A DNA stretch of 64,000 nucleotides, from the NCBI GenBank assembly GCA_039819165.1, contig JBCBSM010000001.1:2170001-2234000 (forward strand), given 5' to 3'. Origin of the DNA: Planctomycetota bacterium. Its GTDB lineage: Bacteria; Planctomycetota; Phycisphaerae; Phycisphaerales; UBA1924. Positions within the stretch are counted from its first letter, which is position 1; the number at the start of each line of letters is the position of its first letter. Both the position numbers and the translations under genes were made by a program. Below are positions 25,294 through 34,982 of the stretch, in pieces. Under the pieces are notes generated by a model. It did not search any database, had not been told where the DNA came from, and was given only the letters and a program-made list of their open reading frames with translations.

Positions 25294-25824
25294 TCAAGGT
25301 GCGATCAATTGCCGCCGCACCATCTCCGCCAGCGCCAAGTGATGATCATCGTGATCCGCGAAGAAGACGCACGTATCTACGACCCGCTTCTGCGCGCCGA
25401 GTCGCTCGTGCCACGCGCTGCGGGCGAAGAAGTCACGCGGGTAGGCCTCCAGCCGCTCGACCGAGGCTTCGCGCACCCGGCGCACGTCGGCGAGCACGTC
25501 CGCCAGCGGCCTCGCGTCGTGGCCGGCCTCCACCGTCCGCGTGTTCTGCATGTCGGCGGCGGGCAACACCGCCGCCCCGGCCTCGTACGCATCGAGACGA
25601 TCGGCCAGCAGACGCTCTAGGTCGGCCAAGTGCGCTAAGTGCCGCTGGATCGACCAACCTTCCCTGGGCGCCCTGGTCGCCTGCCCGGGCCCGAGCCGCG
25701 CCGCCAGCGCGTCGGCCCGCGCCGGCAGCCCGCGGAGGCGCTCGATCACCGCCGGATACAGCTCAGCGGGGAAGTCGAACCGCCAGCGCCGGTACGTCCA
25801 GGGCGTGAGGACTTGCCCTCGCAT
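25294..25824 (-). CDS. DinB/YfiT-like four-helix protein
   Basis: 176 residues from ATG 25824, with TATCAC 5 nt upstream and no Shine-Dalgarno. The DinB-like fold is suggested by a first helix ending in REGWSIQRHLAHLADLE (metal His) and a last helix with DHDDHHLALAEMVRRQ, giving the three-His metal site typical of the superfamily. Some members are thiol-dependent transferases or damage-inducible proteins, but the specific reaction cannot be predicted. A longer start at 25890 is possible, but it would overlap the neighbouring dockerin gene's 3' end. It converges on phhA. Confidence 0.8.
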   Translation of the reverse strand: MRGQVLTPWTYRRWRFDFPAELYPAVIERLRGLPARADALAARLGPGQATRAPREGWSIQRHLAHLADLERLLADRLDAYEAGAAVLPAADMQNTRTVEAGHDARPLADVLADVRRVREASVERLEAYPRDFFARSAWHERLGAQKRVVDTCVFFADHDDHHLALAEMVRRQLIAP

Positions 25825-25870
25825 GGCCAGTGATAGGCACCCGGCCCGCGTGCCGCTATGACACCGAATC

Positions 25871-26989
25871 TCACCCGCACCCATCCCCAAACACGTTCTG
25901 AAAAGCCAGGAAGTCGAACAGGTCCAGGTCGCAGTCGCGATCGAAGTCGGCGGCGGCCTGGCCGCGGGCGAAGGCGTTCTGGAATTCGAGGAAGTCGAAG
26001 ACGTCCAGGATGCCGTCGGCGTTGAGGTCTGCGGGGCATGCGTCGCTCACCGAGATGCGGTAGATCGTGTTGCCGTCGGCCGCCAGCAGGTCGCCGTTGG
26101 GCAGGAAGGCCAGCGGGCCGCTGAGTCCGCCGGCGATGCACTCGGCCGACGCGTCGGGGTGCAGCCGCAGCACGGCGCTGCGGTCCGCGTCCGACACCGC
26201 CAGGTCGTGGTCGAAGTCGCCCACGCCCGGGGCGGCGGCGATGTGCGTCGGGCGATCGAGCAGCCCGCCGACGGCGAACGGCGACACCACGCCGTCGCGA
26301 TCGACGAACCACACCGCGGCGCTCCCGGGGTCAACGGCGTACAGGCCGATGCCGAAGTTGCCGCCCGTGGTGAAGTCGATGCCGACGGGCGTGGCGTCGT
26401 CGCCCCACACGCCGCCGCCTTCGGTGAAGATGTCCTGCGCGGGGATCGACGGGTCGACGGTGAAGATCAGCGGCGCCTGCCCCGCACGACCCTGGAAGTC
26501 CACGACGAAGAGGGCGTCGCCATAGCCGCTGCCGAAGGGCGCGAAGGCGACGCCCGATGGATCGGCCGCGCCGCGTCCGGGGGCGCCGAAGGAGATGGGC
26601 GAGCCAACGCCGGTGTCGGCGTCGAGCCGCCAGACCGAGCCGTCGCAGCAGGTGCTGCCGCCGAAGTCGGCGTCGACCACGAAGAGGTCGGTGCCGACGC
26701 CGGGGCGGCCGTCGCCCCGCACGACGCCGTCCATGGCGGTGAAGGCCGGCGGCATGGGCAGCAGCGAGACGTCGCCGGTGAGCCCGAGGCGGACGATGAC
26801 CTCACCGGTCGCCTCCACGCTATGGACGGTGCCGTCGGGCGAGGCGTGCATGTCGGCGATGCTGGCGTAGGGCGGGCCGGCCTCGAAGACCGCCAGCTCG
26901 TAGCCTGGTGACGCGGAGGGCTGCGCGTGCGCCGCTGCACACCCGAGGTACAATCCGACACCAACTACCGCGGTGGCCAACCGGTGCAT
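25871..26989 (-). CDS. Secreted beta-propeller protein with C-terminal dockerin-type repeats
   Basis: 372 residues or so. ATG 26989 starts a signal peptide (LATAVVGVGLYLGCAAAHAQ). The middle is a propeller of NHL/SMP-30 character (SIADMHASPDGTVHSVEATG, PTHIAAAPGVGDFDHDLAVS). The tail has two calcium-binding dockerin-like units, DLNADGILDVFDFLEFQNAF and DRDCDLDLFDFLAFQNVF, and ends in GDGCG. This is the 'GC-type dockerin' tail known from Phycisphaerales secreted proteins, thought to anchor or sort them. The DxNxDG spacing shows the calcium loops are intact. It is probably exported and surface-associated; its ligand is unknown. Confidence 0.88.
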   Translation of the reverse strand: MHRLATAVVGVGLYLGCAAAHAQPSASPGYELAVFEAGPPYASIADMHASPDGTVHSVEATGEVIVRLGLTGDVSLLPMPPAFTAMDGVVRGDGRPGVGTDLFVVDADFGGSTCCDGSVWRLDADTGVGSPISFGAPGRGAADPSGVAFAPFGSGYGDALFVVDFQGRAGQAPLIFTVDPSIPAQDIFTEGGGVWGDDATPVGIDFTTGGNFGIGLYAVDPGSAAVWFVDRDGVVSPFAVGGLLDRPTHIAAAPGVGDFDHDLAVSDADRSAVLRLHPDASAECIAGGLSGPLAFLPNGDLLAADGNTIYRISVSDACPADLNADGILDVFDFLEFQNAFARGQAAADFDRDCDLDLFDFLAFQNVFGDGCG

Positions 26990-27051
26990 GATGGAGTCCC
27001 TCGCCGCGCCTGGAGGGACGATATGCCGGGCCCGCAACGCCCGGCCCGGGC

Positions 27052-27576
27052 CTAGCCGCACTCGCAGGGCACGTCGGGTGGCTCCTCGATCTGTCCCGCC
27101 GCCAGCTTCTCGAGCCATTGGGCGCGGAGATCCCGCTTCAGCCTGCAGCACAGTTCCGCGGCCAACCCGGGAGGAACAAGGCTCGTCGACTGCGCGACGA
27201 CGGCGTGGAACCACAGCTGCCACCGCGGATCGAATTGGATGGCGCGGAGTCTTCGGAGGATCACGCGGGCCGGCGAAACCGGAATCGGGTCGTCCTTCGC
27301 GAATGCACCCTTGAGCGTGGGGGTCGGATCGTCGGGCAGGAGATCACCGATGTTGTCCACCCGCAGCCGCGCCCAGGGATCGATGGGTGTTGGGAAGGGC
27401 GGCGGATCAACCCAGTAGCCCGCAAGCCCGAGCCGCAGGGTCTGTACGACGACAAGGGCGTGCAACTCGGGATCGCTCGCCCGGAGCTGATCGAGCCGGC
27501 CGGAGAGTTCGTCAGCGCCCAGCCGGGTGGCTCGGGCGTAGGCGTCCGACAGGTTGGCGGTGCCTCGTTCGACCAT
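27052..27576 (-). CDS. Hypothetical cytoplasmic protein
   Basis: 174 residues from ATG 27576, which has GGAGA just upstream. Mostly helical, with Arg/Leu-rich segments (LSGRLDQLRASDPELHALVV, PARVILRRLRAIQFDPRWQL), a Pro-rich loop (DPPPFPTPIDPW) and a Cys-containing tail (EPPDVPCECG). No known domain is recognised and there is no signal peptide. It is divergent from speA and 62 nt upstream of the dockerin gene's start on the same strand. The base composition is slightly lower in GC than that of its neighbours. Confidence 0.65.
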   Translation of the reverse strand: MVERGTANLSDAYARATRLGADELSGRLDQLRASDPELHALVVVQTLRLGLAGYWVDPPPFPTPIDPWARLRVDNIGDLLPDDPTPTLKGAFAKDDPIPVSPARVILRRLRAIQFDPRWQLWFHAVVAQSTSLVPPGLAAELCCRLKRDLRAQWLEKLAAGQIEEPPDVPCECG

Positions 27577-27684
27577 GATCGTCTCCGATATACCGCGGGG
27601 GCCAACGCACGCGGTGGTCTCTCGAGAGGCGACAAGAGCGCGCTCCGGGGGCCACGCGACGACGACGCTCGGACGGCGTCGCTC

Positions 27685-27690
27685 TACGCT
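27685..27690 (+). promoter_or_regulatory. TACGCT -10-like element of speA
   Basis: TACGCT ends 5 nt before the GTG at 27696 and no Shine-Dalgarno is present. This matches the TANNNT-N5-7-start pattern seen at other genes here and suggests a leaderless mRNA. Confidence 0.5.
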
Positions 27691-27695
27691 TGCCG

Positions 27696-29714
27696 GTGAC
27701 GACCACCCCCACGCCACCCCGGGATCGTACATTGGCCGCGCCAAATGGCCGGGCAACGCAAGCACACGCCGGTTCGCCACCCTGGACCACCGCCGACGCC
27801 GCCAACCTCTACGGCGTGCATCGCTGGGGCGCACCATACTTCGTTATCGGTCCAGACGGCCGCATGCGTGTGCGGCCCCGCGGCGCTGGCGGCCCGAGCC
27901 TGGACCTGATCGAGATCGTCGACGGGCTGCGGGCCCGTGGGCTGGAGGCGCCGGTGCTGCTTCGCTTCGACGACATCGTGGACCACCGGCTGGCGGCGCT
28001 GCGGGAGGCCTTCGATGCGGCGATCGCCGACGAGGAGTACCTCGGCGCGTACCAGGCGGTCTATCCCATCAAGGTCAACCAGCAGCGATCGGTGTGCGAG
28101 CACATCCGCGATGCCGCGCAGCGGGAGGGCTTCGGCCTCGAGGCGGGCAGCAAGCCCGAACTGCTGGCGGTGCTGGCACTAACCGCCGACGCCACGGGCG
28201 TGCCCATCGTGTGCAACGGCTTCAAGGACGCGGAGTACATCGAGACGGTGATCCTGGCCAGCCGCATCCGCGAGCGGATCTATCCGATCGTCGAGCGACC
28301 GGGCGACCTCGACCTCATCGTGCAATACGCCCGCGAGCACGGCGTGCAGCCGCGCATCGGCATCCGGATCAAGCCTGCGGCGAAGGGCGTGGGCCGCTGG
28401 CAGAGCTCGGGCGGCGAGACGGCCAAGTTCGGGCTGACGGCCGCCCAGCTGCTCGAGGCCGTCGAGACGCTCCGCGAGGCCGAGATGCTCGGCTGCCTGC
28501 AGGTGGTGCACTTCCACATCGGCAGCCAGGTCAGCGACATCCTGAGCTTCAAGGCCGCGCTCACCGAGCTGGCGTGGACCTACGCCGAGCTGCGGCGGCT
28601 GGGCGCGGGCGTGGAGATCATCAACGTCGGCGGCGGGCTGGGCATCGACTACGACGGCAGCCGCAGCGCCAGCGACAGCAGCGTGAACTACGACCTCAGC
28701 GAGTACGCCGCCGACGTCGTCTATCGCATCAAGGCGGTGTGCGACGAGGCGGGCCAGCCGCACCCAGGCATCTTCAGCGAGAGCGGCCGCGCGATGGTGG
28801 CCCACGGCAGCGTGCTGGTCGTCGACGCGCTGGCCAGCAGCGGGCTGCCCAGGCCCGTCGACGCGCCGGCGGTGCGGGCACGGCTCGGCGCCATGGACGA
28901 CCCGCCCCGCCCGGTCGTCGATCTGCTGGACGCCTACGAGCGGATGCGGAGCGGACGCATCGCCGAGATCAGCCACGACGCGCTGGCGGCCCGCGACGAG
29001 GCCATCAGCCTGTTCCAGTACGGCCATTTGAGCCTCGACATGCGGGCCACCGTCGAGCGGCTCTTCAAGGCGCTCGCCGCCGGCGTGCTGCAGCGGCCCG
29101 ACGCCATCGACGAGGACGGCCTGCTCATCGACGCCGTGCGGCCGCTGGCGGGCGTCGTCCGCGAAACGTATTACTGCAACTTCAGCATGTTCCAGTCGAT
29201 GCCCGACGCGTGGGCCATCGACCAGCTCTTCCCGGTATGCCCGCTGCGGCGGCTCGACGAGCGGCCCACGCGGCGGGGCATCCTGGCCGACATGACCTGC
29301 GACAGCGACGGCGCCATCGTCCGCTTTCCATCCGCGGAGGGAGAGGACTACGACGAGGCGCTCACGCTGCACGACGTCCGCGCCGGCGAGCCGTACGAGC
29401 TGGGCGTCTTCCTGGTCGGGGCCTACCAGGAGGTGCTCGGTGACCTGCACAACCTCTTCGGCGACACGCACGCGGTGCACATCGTGGTGGACGAGGCCGC
29501 CAACAACTCGGGCTGGGCGATCGACGAGGTCGTCGAGGGCGACACCGTCCGCGACGTCCTGGGCTATCTCCAGTACGACGACGCCGAGCTGCGCCGCGCG
29601 ATGCGGCGCGACGTCGAGCGGGCCGTCCGCGCCGGGAACCTGAGCGTGGCCGACGGCACCACGCTGATGCACTTCTACGAGGACGGCCTCGCGGGCTACA
29701 CCTACCTCGAATAG
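27696..29714 (+). CDS. speA: Biosynthetic arginine decarboxylase
   Basis: 672 residues, within the usual 630-660 plus a short N-terminal extension. Makes agmatine from arginine for polyamine synthesis. The PLP lysine is in YPIKVNQQ, and LEAGSKPELL, HFHIGSQVSDI, INVGGGLGIDYDG and YCNFSMFQSMPD are all family hallmarks. Two starts are possible, TTG 27690 and GTG 27696. The GTG is preferred because TACGCT lies 5 nt upstream, as at other leaderless-type starts. Agmatine-processing genes (speB, aguA) are not in the window. thiL follows 26 nt after the stop. Confidence 0.95.
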   Translation: MTTTPTPPRDRTLAAPNGRATQAHAGSPPWTTADAANLYGVHRWGAPYFVIGPDGRMRVRPRGAGGPSLDLIEIVDGLRARGLEAPVLLRFDDIVDHRLAALREAFDAAIADEEYLGAYQAVYPIKVNQQRSVCEHIRDAAQREGFGLEAGSKPELLAVLALTADATGVPIVCNGFKDAEYIETVILASRIRERIYPIVERPGDLDLIVQYAREHGVQPRIGIRIKPAAKGVGRWQSSGGETAKFGLTAAQLLEAVETLREAEMLGCLQVVHFHIGSQVSDILSFKAALTELAWTYAELRRLGAGVEIINVGGGLGIDYDGSRSASDSSVNYDLSEYAADVVYRIKAVCDEAGQPHPGIFSESGRAMVAHGSVLVVDALASSGLPRPVDAPAVRARLGAMDDPPRPVVDLLDAYERMRSGRIAEISHDALAARDEAISLFQYGHLSLDMRATVERLFKALAAGVLQRPDAIDEDGLLIDAVRPLAGVVRETYYCNFSMFQSMPDAWAIDQLFPVCPLRRLDERPTRRGILADMTCDSDGAIVRFPSAEGEDYDEALTLHDVRAGEPYELGVFLVGAYQEVLGDLHNLFGDTHAVHIVVDEAANNSGWAIDEVVEGDTVRDVLGYLQYDDAELRRAMRRDVERAVRAGNLSVADGTTLMHFYEDGLAGYTYLE

Positions 29715-29740
29715 CGCGCTGGGGCGCGGACGGTGGCACC

Positions 29741-30631
29741 ATGCGGGAACGCGAGCTGCTCCAACGCATCGCCGAACGCAGCGCCGACCTGGGCGCGGCC
29801 TTTCCGGGCGTGCTCGTGGGCCCCGGGGACGACTGCGCCGTGCTCGCGGGAGACCCGCGGCCGCTGCTGCTGACCGTCGACCACCTGGTGCAGGGGCGCC
29901 ACTTCGACGATGCGCTCCCGCTCGATCTCGTCGGCCGCAAGGCGGTGGCGCGCTCGGTGAGCGACATCGCCGCGATGGCCGGCCGGCCCGCCTGGGCGCT
30001 CGCCACCGCGCTGCTGCCCGCGGGCTGGCCGCACGCCGACGAGTTGTTCGGACACATGGCCGACGCGGCACGGGCCTTCGGCTGCCCGCTCGTGGGCGGC
30101 GACGTCGCCAGCCACGCCGGTGACGGCCCGCTCACGCTGACCGTGACGGCGGGCGGCCACCCGGTCGGCGAGCGGCCGGTGCTGCGGAGCGGCGCGAACG
30201 CCGGAGACTCCGTCTACGCCACCGGTCGCTTCGGTGGCTCGCCGGTGGCGCACCGGCACGCTCGCTTCGATCCACGCGTCGAGGAAGCCGCCGCCCTCGC
30301 CGGCCTCGCGACCGCGATGATCGACGCCTCCGATGGCCTCGGCGTCGACGCCGGCCGCATCGCCGAGGCGTCGGGCGCAACCATCGAACTGGACGCCGCC
30401 ACGATCCCGGTGCATCCCGATGCCCGCGACCTCGACGCGGCGCTCGGCGACGGCGAGGACTACGAGCTGGTCTTCACGGCGCCCGATGCAGCAACCGTGC
30501 CCGAGGCCATCTTCGGCACGCCGATCACCCGCATCGGGTTGGTGGTGGAGCGCGGCGAGCACGCGTGCGTCGTGGTCCTGCCCGGCGGCGCGCGGCGGAA
30601 CGCGAGCGATCTAGGCTTCGAGCATGGCTAA
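29741..30631 (+). CDS. thiL: Thiamine-monophosphate kinase
   Basis: 296 residues. Phosphorylates thiamine monophosphate to the active diphosphate. Motifs of the PurM-like fold are in order: GPGDDCAVL, TVDHLVQGRHF, SDIAAMAG, VGGDVASH, MIDASDGLGVD and GEDYELVF. Length is near the usual 310-330. It follows speA by 26 nt, and the tsaE start lies inside its 3' end. The association thiL-tsaE is not an obvious pathway link. No TPP riboswitch was seen upstream; the gap to speA is too short for one. Confidence 0.95.
   Translation: MRERELLQRIAERSADLGAAFPGVLVGPGDDCAVLAGDPRPLLLTVDHLVQGRHFDDALPLDLVGRKAVARSVSDIAAMAGRPAWALATALLPAGWPHADELFGHMADAARAFGCPLVGGDVASHAGDGPLTLTVTAGGHPVGERPVLRSGANAGDSVYATGRFGGSPVAHRHARFDPRVEEAAALAGLATAMIDASDGLGVDAGRIAEASGATIELDAATIPVHPDARDLDAALGDGEDYELVFTAPDAATVPEAIFGTPITRIGLVVERGEHACVVVLPGGARRNASDLGFEHG
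30612..30617 (+). promoter_or_regulatory. TAGGCT -10-like element of tsaE
   Basis: TAGGCT lies inside the 3' end of thiL and 6 nt before the ATG at 30624, with no Shine-Dalgarno. It may start a leaderless tsaE transcript independent of thiL. Confidence 0.45.
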
Positions 30632-31250
30632 CGCCGGCATCCAGACGCTCGCCACCGCGTCGGCGGAGGAGACCGAGGCCGTCGGCCGACGACTGGCCGC
30701 CGGGCTGCGGGGCGGCGCCGTGCTCGCGCTCGAGGGCGACCTGGGCGCCGGCAAGACCACGCTGGTGCGGGGCCTCGCCGCGGGCCTGGGGCTCGATCCC
30801 GCCGCCGTCTCGAGCCCGACCTTCGTGCTGGTGCAGGAGTACGCCGGCGACGACGCGCGACTCGGCTTGGCGCACATCGACGCGTACCGGCTGTCCGGCC
30901 CGGACGAGCTCGAGGGCCTCGACTGGTCGCGGCTGCTGGCCGACGACGGCGTCGCGATCGTCGTCGAGTGGGCGTCCCGCGTCGCCGCCGCCCTGCCGGC
31001 ATCCCGCACCACCACGGTCACGCTCGCCGCCACGGGCGAGTCTGCCCGCTCGATCACCATCGAGCCGCCGCGGACCTGGACGACCTGCCCCGCTACGGGC
31101 ATCCGCGTGCCCCCGGACGCGCCCAGCTGGCCCTTCGCCAGCGAGCGGGCGCGGCTGGCCGACCTCTACGGCTGGTTCGCGGGCACCCACACGATCTCCA
31201 GGCCCATCGAGGAGGGCGACGACCCCTCGGAGTTTCCGCCCGAGGGCTGA
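30624..31250 (+). CDS. tsaE: TsaE ATPase fused to a YacG-like domain with a lost zinc site
   Basis: 208 residues. The first 150 are TsaE, the ATPase of the t6A tRNA-modification complex: P-loop GDLGAGKTTLV (38-48), SSPTFVLVQEY, HIDAYRL (84-90) and VEWASR. The last 55 residues align with YacG, a DNA gyrase inhibitor: CPATG for CPxCG, then PFASERARLADLYGW for PFCSxRCxxxDLgxW, then an acidic tail. Three of the four zinc cysteines are replaced (Thr 158, Ala 172, Ala 176); only Cys 155 remains. The fusion is my reading from motifs. It overlaps thiL by 8 bp and precedes exbB. Confidence 0.9.
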   Translation: MANAGIQTLATASAEETEAVGRRLAAGLRGGAVLALEGDLGAGKTTLVRGLAAGLGLDPAAVSSPTFVLVQEYAGDDARLGLAHIDAYRLSGPDELEGLDWSRLLADDGVAIVVEWASRVAAALPASRTTTVTLAATGESARSITIEPPRTWTTCPATGIRVPPDAPSWPFASERARLADLYGWFAGTHTISRPIEEGDDPSEFPPEG

Positions 31251-31262
31251 CCGCGCGCGTGT

Positions 31263-31268
31263 TACCAT
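31263..31268 (+). promoter_or_regulatory. TACCAT -10-like element of exbB
   Basis: TACCAT ends 6 nt before ATG 31275, in the 24-nt gap after tsaE, with no Shine-Dalgarno. It fits the leaderless pattern. Confidence 0.5.
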
Positions 31269-31274
31269 CGCCGG

Positions 31275-32039
31275 ATGATCGCCCGGACCCCCGTATCTCT
31301 TCTCGCACAGTCGTCGGACGACCCACCGCTGACGGCGTGGTCGCTGTTCCTGCAATCGCTGGACGTGTTCACGGTGGTGCTGGTGGCGGGGTCGATCGCC
31401 GCTGCCGCCCTGTTCTACCGCTGCGTCGCCGACGTGCGGCGGACCCGGATGCTGCCGCCCGAGGACCTCGGCCGGCTCGACGCGCTGACCGCCACCCGCC
31501 CGCTGTCGGAGATCGCCGCCTACGTGCGGGGGCGGGACGCCTTCCCGGCCATCGTGCTACGGGTGATGCTGGAGAGCGCGTACACGTCGGCGTCGGCGCG
31601 GGAGGCCGCCCAGACCGCCGCCGACGCCGAGTGCGCCCGCTGGCTCCGCCGCATCGAGCCGCTCTCGACCATCGGCAACCTTGCTCCGCTCGTCGGGCTG
31701 GCGGGCACGGTCTGGGGCATGATCCTCGCGTTCACCACCATCGGCGTCGAGGGTGGCACCGCGGGGCCCGCCGAGCTGTCGCTGGGCATCAGCAAGGCGC
31801 TCTTCCACACGCTGCTAGGGCTGTGCCTCGCGGTGCCGACGCTGCTGGCCTATGGCTGGCTGCGGGGACGGACCGATCGGCTGTGCGACGAGGCGCTGGC
31901 GATCTCGGCGACCTACGTCGAGCGCGTGGCCGCGCGGCTCGACATGCCTCCCGCAGACGACGACGCGCCCGAGCAGCCGGCCGTCGCGGAGCCGGGCGCG
32001 GCCGAACCCGACGACGAGCCGCGGGCCGGGGACGGCTAA
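31275..32039 (+). CDS. exbB: MotA/TolQ/ExbB proton-channel protein
   Basis: 254 residues. Three transmembrane helices: about 29-47 (LDVFTVVLVAGSIAAAALF), 133-158 (PLSTIGNLAPLVGLAGTVWG) and 175-195. The block between helices 2 and 3 (GLAGTVWGMILAFTTI) is the most conserved part of the ExbB/TolQ family. These proteins form a pentameric stator around two ExbD subunits and use the proton motive force to drive envelope machines. Two exbD-like genes follow directly, with overlapping stops and starts. No tonB, tolA or receptor is near, so the driven partner is unknown. The C-terminus is acidic and Pro-rich. Confidence 0.88.
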   Translation: MIARTPVSLLAQSSDDPPLTAWSLFLQSLDVFTVVLVAGSIAAAALFYRCVADVRRTRMLPPEDLGRLDALTATRPLSEIAAYVRGRDAFPAIVLRVMLESAYTSASAREAAQTAADAECARWLRRIEPLSTIGNLAPLVGLAGTVWGMILAFTTIGVEGGTAGPAELSLGISKALFHTLLGLCLAVPTLLAYGWLRGRTDRLCDEALAISATYVERVAARLDMPPADDDAPEQPAVAEPGAAEPDDEPRAGDG

Positions 32040-32473
32040 TGCGACGCCGGCGGCGGGTCCGGGAGAACGGCGCGGGCCATCTCAACGTCACGCCGATGAT
32101 CGACGTGGTGATGTGCCTGATCATCTTCTACCTGCTCGTGGGCCAGCTGGCCTCGCAGCAGCGGAGCCAGCTGGTGCTGCCCCGCTCGAGCTCGGGCGAT
32201 CCCGAGGCCGACGCCGCGGGCGTCTTCCTCAACGTGCGGACCGAGGGCCCGAACCTGACGATCGACGCCGACGGCGTGCCGCTCGATCGCGGCGAGCTCC
32301 CCAGCGTGCTTCGCGGCGTGCGGGTCGTGCACCTCCGCGCCGATGCGGCCCTGCCCTACGCCGCCCTCGCCCCCGTGCTGGCCGACCTGCGCGACGCGGG
32401 CGTCGACGCCGTCCGGGTCGCCACCGAACGCACGGGCTCGCCCACCGGCCCCAGGCTGCGGGTGGCGCCGTGA
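32039..32473 (+). CDS. exbD: ExbD/TolR-family protein 1
   Basis: 144 residues. ATG 32039 overlaps the exbB stop (TAATG). A basic N-terminus leads to the single transmembrane helix with the proton-carrying Asp: LNVTPMIDVVMCLIIFYLL (Asp 22). The periplasmic domain has the usual strand-helix pattern (LTIDADGVPLDRGEL, VRVVHLRADAALPYAALAPV). It is first of two paralogues; the second begins inside its stop codon. Different ExbD copies with one ExbB could form a heterodimeric rotor, which is inference. Confidence 0.87.
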   Translation: MRRRRRVRENGAGHLNVTPMIDVVMCLIIFYLLVGQLASQQRSQLVLPRSSSGDPEADAAGVFLNVRTEGPNLTIDADGVPLDRGELPSVLRGVRVVHLRADAALPYAALAPVLADLRDAGVDAVRVATERTGSPTGPRLRVAP

Positions 32474-32910
32474 GGCGGAGCCGCGACACCCGGCCAATCT
32501 ACGGCCCCAACATGGCGCCCATGGTCGACGTGGTGCTCGTCATCCTCGTGTTCTTCATGGCGACGGTCGTGTTCGTGGGGCCCGAGTGGTTCCTGGCCGC
32601 GGGCCTGCCCCGGACCGACGGCGGCGACGCCCCGCCGGCCGACGCCTTCGCGCTGCCCGAGCCCGCGCTGGCCGTGCGGGTTCGCGTGGTCGACGGCGCA
32701 CCGGTCGTCTTCGGCCTGGGCGGCGATCCCATCCCGCTGGCGGACCTCGAATCCACCGCCGCCCGCCGCCTGAGCGCCGCCGACCCGGCAGCGCTCATCG
32801 TCCGCCTGAGCGGGGGCGACGGCGCGACCTGGCAGCACGTCGTCGCGGTGCAGGACGTTCTATCGAGGCTCGGCGTGCGGCGGATCGGGCTGGAGGCGGC
32901 GATGCCGTAG
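32470..32910 (+). CDS. ExbD/TolR-family protein 2
   Basis: 146 residues from GTG 32470, in a GTGA overlap with the first exbD. The transmembrane helix carries the conserved Asp: NMAPMVDVVLVILVFFMAT (Asp 20). The periplasmic part is longer between helix and fold (an acidic, Pro-rich loop DGGDAPPADAFALPEP) and then follows the ExbD pattern. Low identity to the first paralogue suggests they are not recent duplicates. The gene ends 6 nt before the convergent asnS stop. Confidence 0.86.
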   Translation: MRRSRDTRPIYGPNMAPMVDVVLVILVFFMATVVFVGPEWFLAAGLPRTDGGDAPPADAFALPEPALAVRVRVVDGAPVVFGLGGDPIPLADLESTAARRLSAADPAALIVRLSGGDGATWQHVVAVQDVLSRLGVRRIGLEAAMP

Positions 32911-32916
32911 GACGGC

Positions 32917-34314
<1,398 letters not shown>

Positions 34315-34359
34315 GTTTCACTCCTGTTCGCGGGCCGCAACCCGGCGAGGCGGGCATCG

Positions 34360-34365
34360 TACGCT
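34360..34365 (+). promoter_or_regulatory. TACGCT -10-like element
   Basis: TACGCT ends 5 nt before ATG 34371 with no Shine-Dalgarno, the same hexamer and spacing as at speA. It supports that start. Confidence 0.5.
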
Positions 34366-34370
34366 TGGGC

Positions 34371-34982
34371 ATGATCGAGCCACGCCCCCTCGCCGTCGCC
34401 GGCCTCGCCGCGTCCGCCCTGCTCGCCGCCGGCTGCGCCTGTGGGCCGTGCGGCGATCCCATCATCGAGCAGTCGCAGCCCGCCGACGACACGCAGGCGG
34501 CCGCACCCGAGCCCATCACGGTGCACGAGTGGGACCGCTGGCGGATCGCCGGCCAGCCCATGCCGAGCGACTACGCCCTCCAGGCACAGGACGGCACGGC
34601 GCTCGTGGTCAACCTGCGGACGCAGGAGGAGATCGACAGGCTCGACTTCGATCCGGCAGCCGAGGCCGAGGCCCGCGGCATGCGCTACGTGCACCTGCCG
34701 ATGGGCGGCGATATTGGCTACGACGCAACGCAGGTCGACGCCTTCGCGGCCGCGATCGACGGCGTCGACGGACCGGTGCTGGTGCACTGCGCGTCGGGCG
34801 GCCGCGCGCGGCACCTGTGGGCGGCCTACCTCGTCGAGCACGAGGGGCTGCCCGTCGGCGAGGCGATGCTCCGCATGGAAGAAGTCGGCGGCAACCCCGC
34901 CCTCATGGAGCGGCTGCTGGGCCATCGGCTCAACTACACCATCGGCGAGCCGCTGCCGGCGACGCCCGACGACGACGGCTGA
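34371..34982 (+). CDS. DUF442-like phosphatase-fold lipoprotein
   Basis: 203 residues. A signal peptide ends in the lipobox LAAGC (Cys 22), with Cys residues just after (CACGPCG). The domain at about 50-190 resembles DUF442/TIGR01244, a dual-specificity-phosphatase-like fold: strand LVVNLRTQEE, then RYVHLPMGG, then the catalytic-type loop VHCASGGRARHLWAAYL with Cys 140 and Arg 145 (C-x4-R as in the family). Some members sit next to persulfide-metabolism genes. Location outside the cytoplasm is unusual. A BFD-type ferredoxin gene overlaps its stop, so a redox or sulfur link is possible but unproven. Confidence 0.78.
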   Translation: MIEPRPLAVAGLAASALLAAGCACGPCGDPIIEQSQPADDTQAAAPEPITVHEWDRWRIAGQPMPSDYALQAQDGTALVVNLRTQEEIDRLDFDPAAEAEARGMRYVHLPMGGDIGYDATQVDAFAAAIDGVDGPVLVHCASGGRARHLWAAYLVEHEGLPVGEAMLRMEEVGGNPALMERLLGHRLNYTIGEPLPATPDDDG

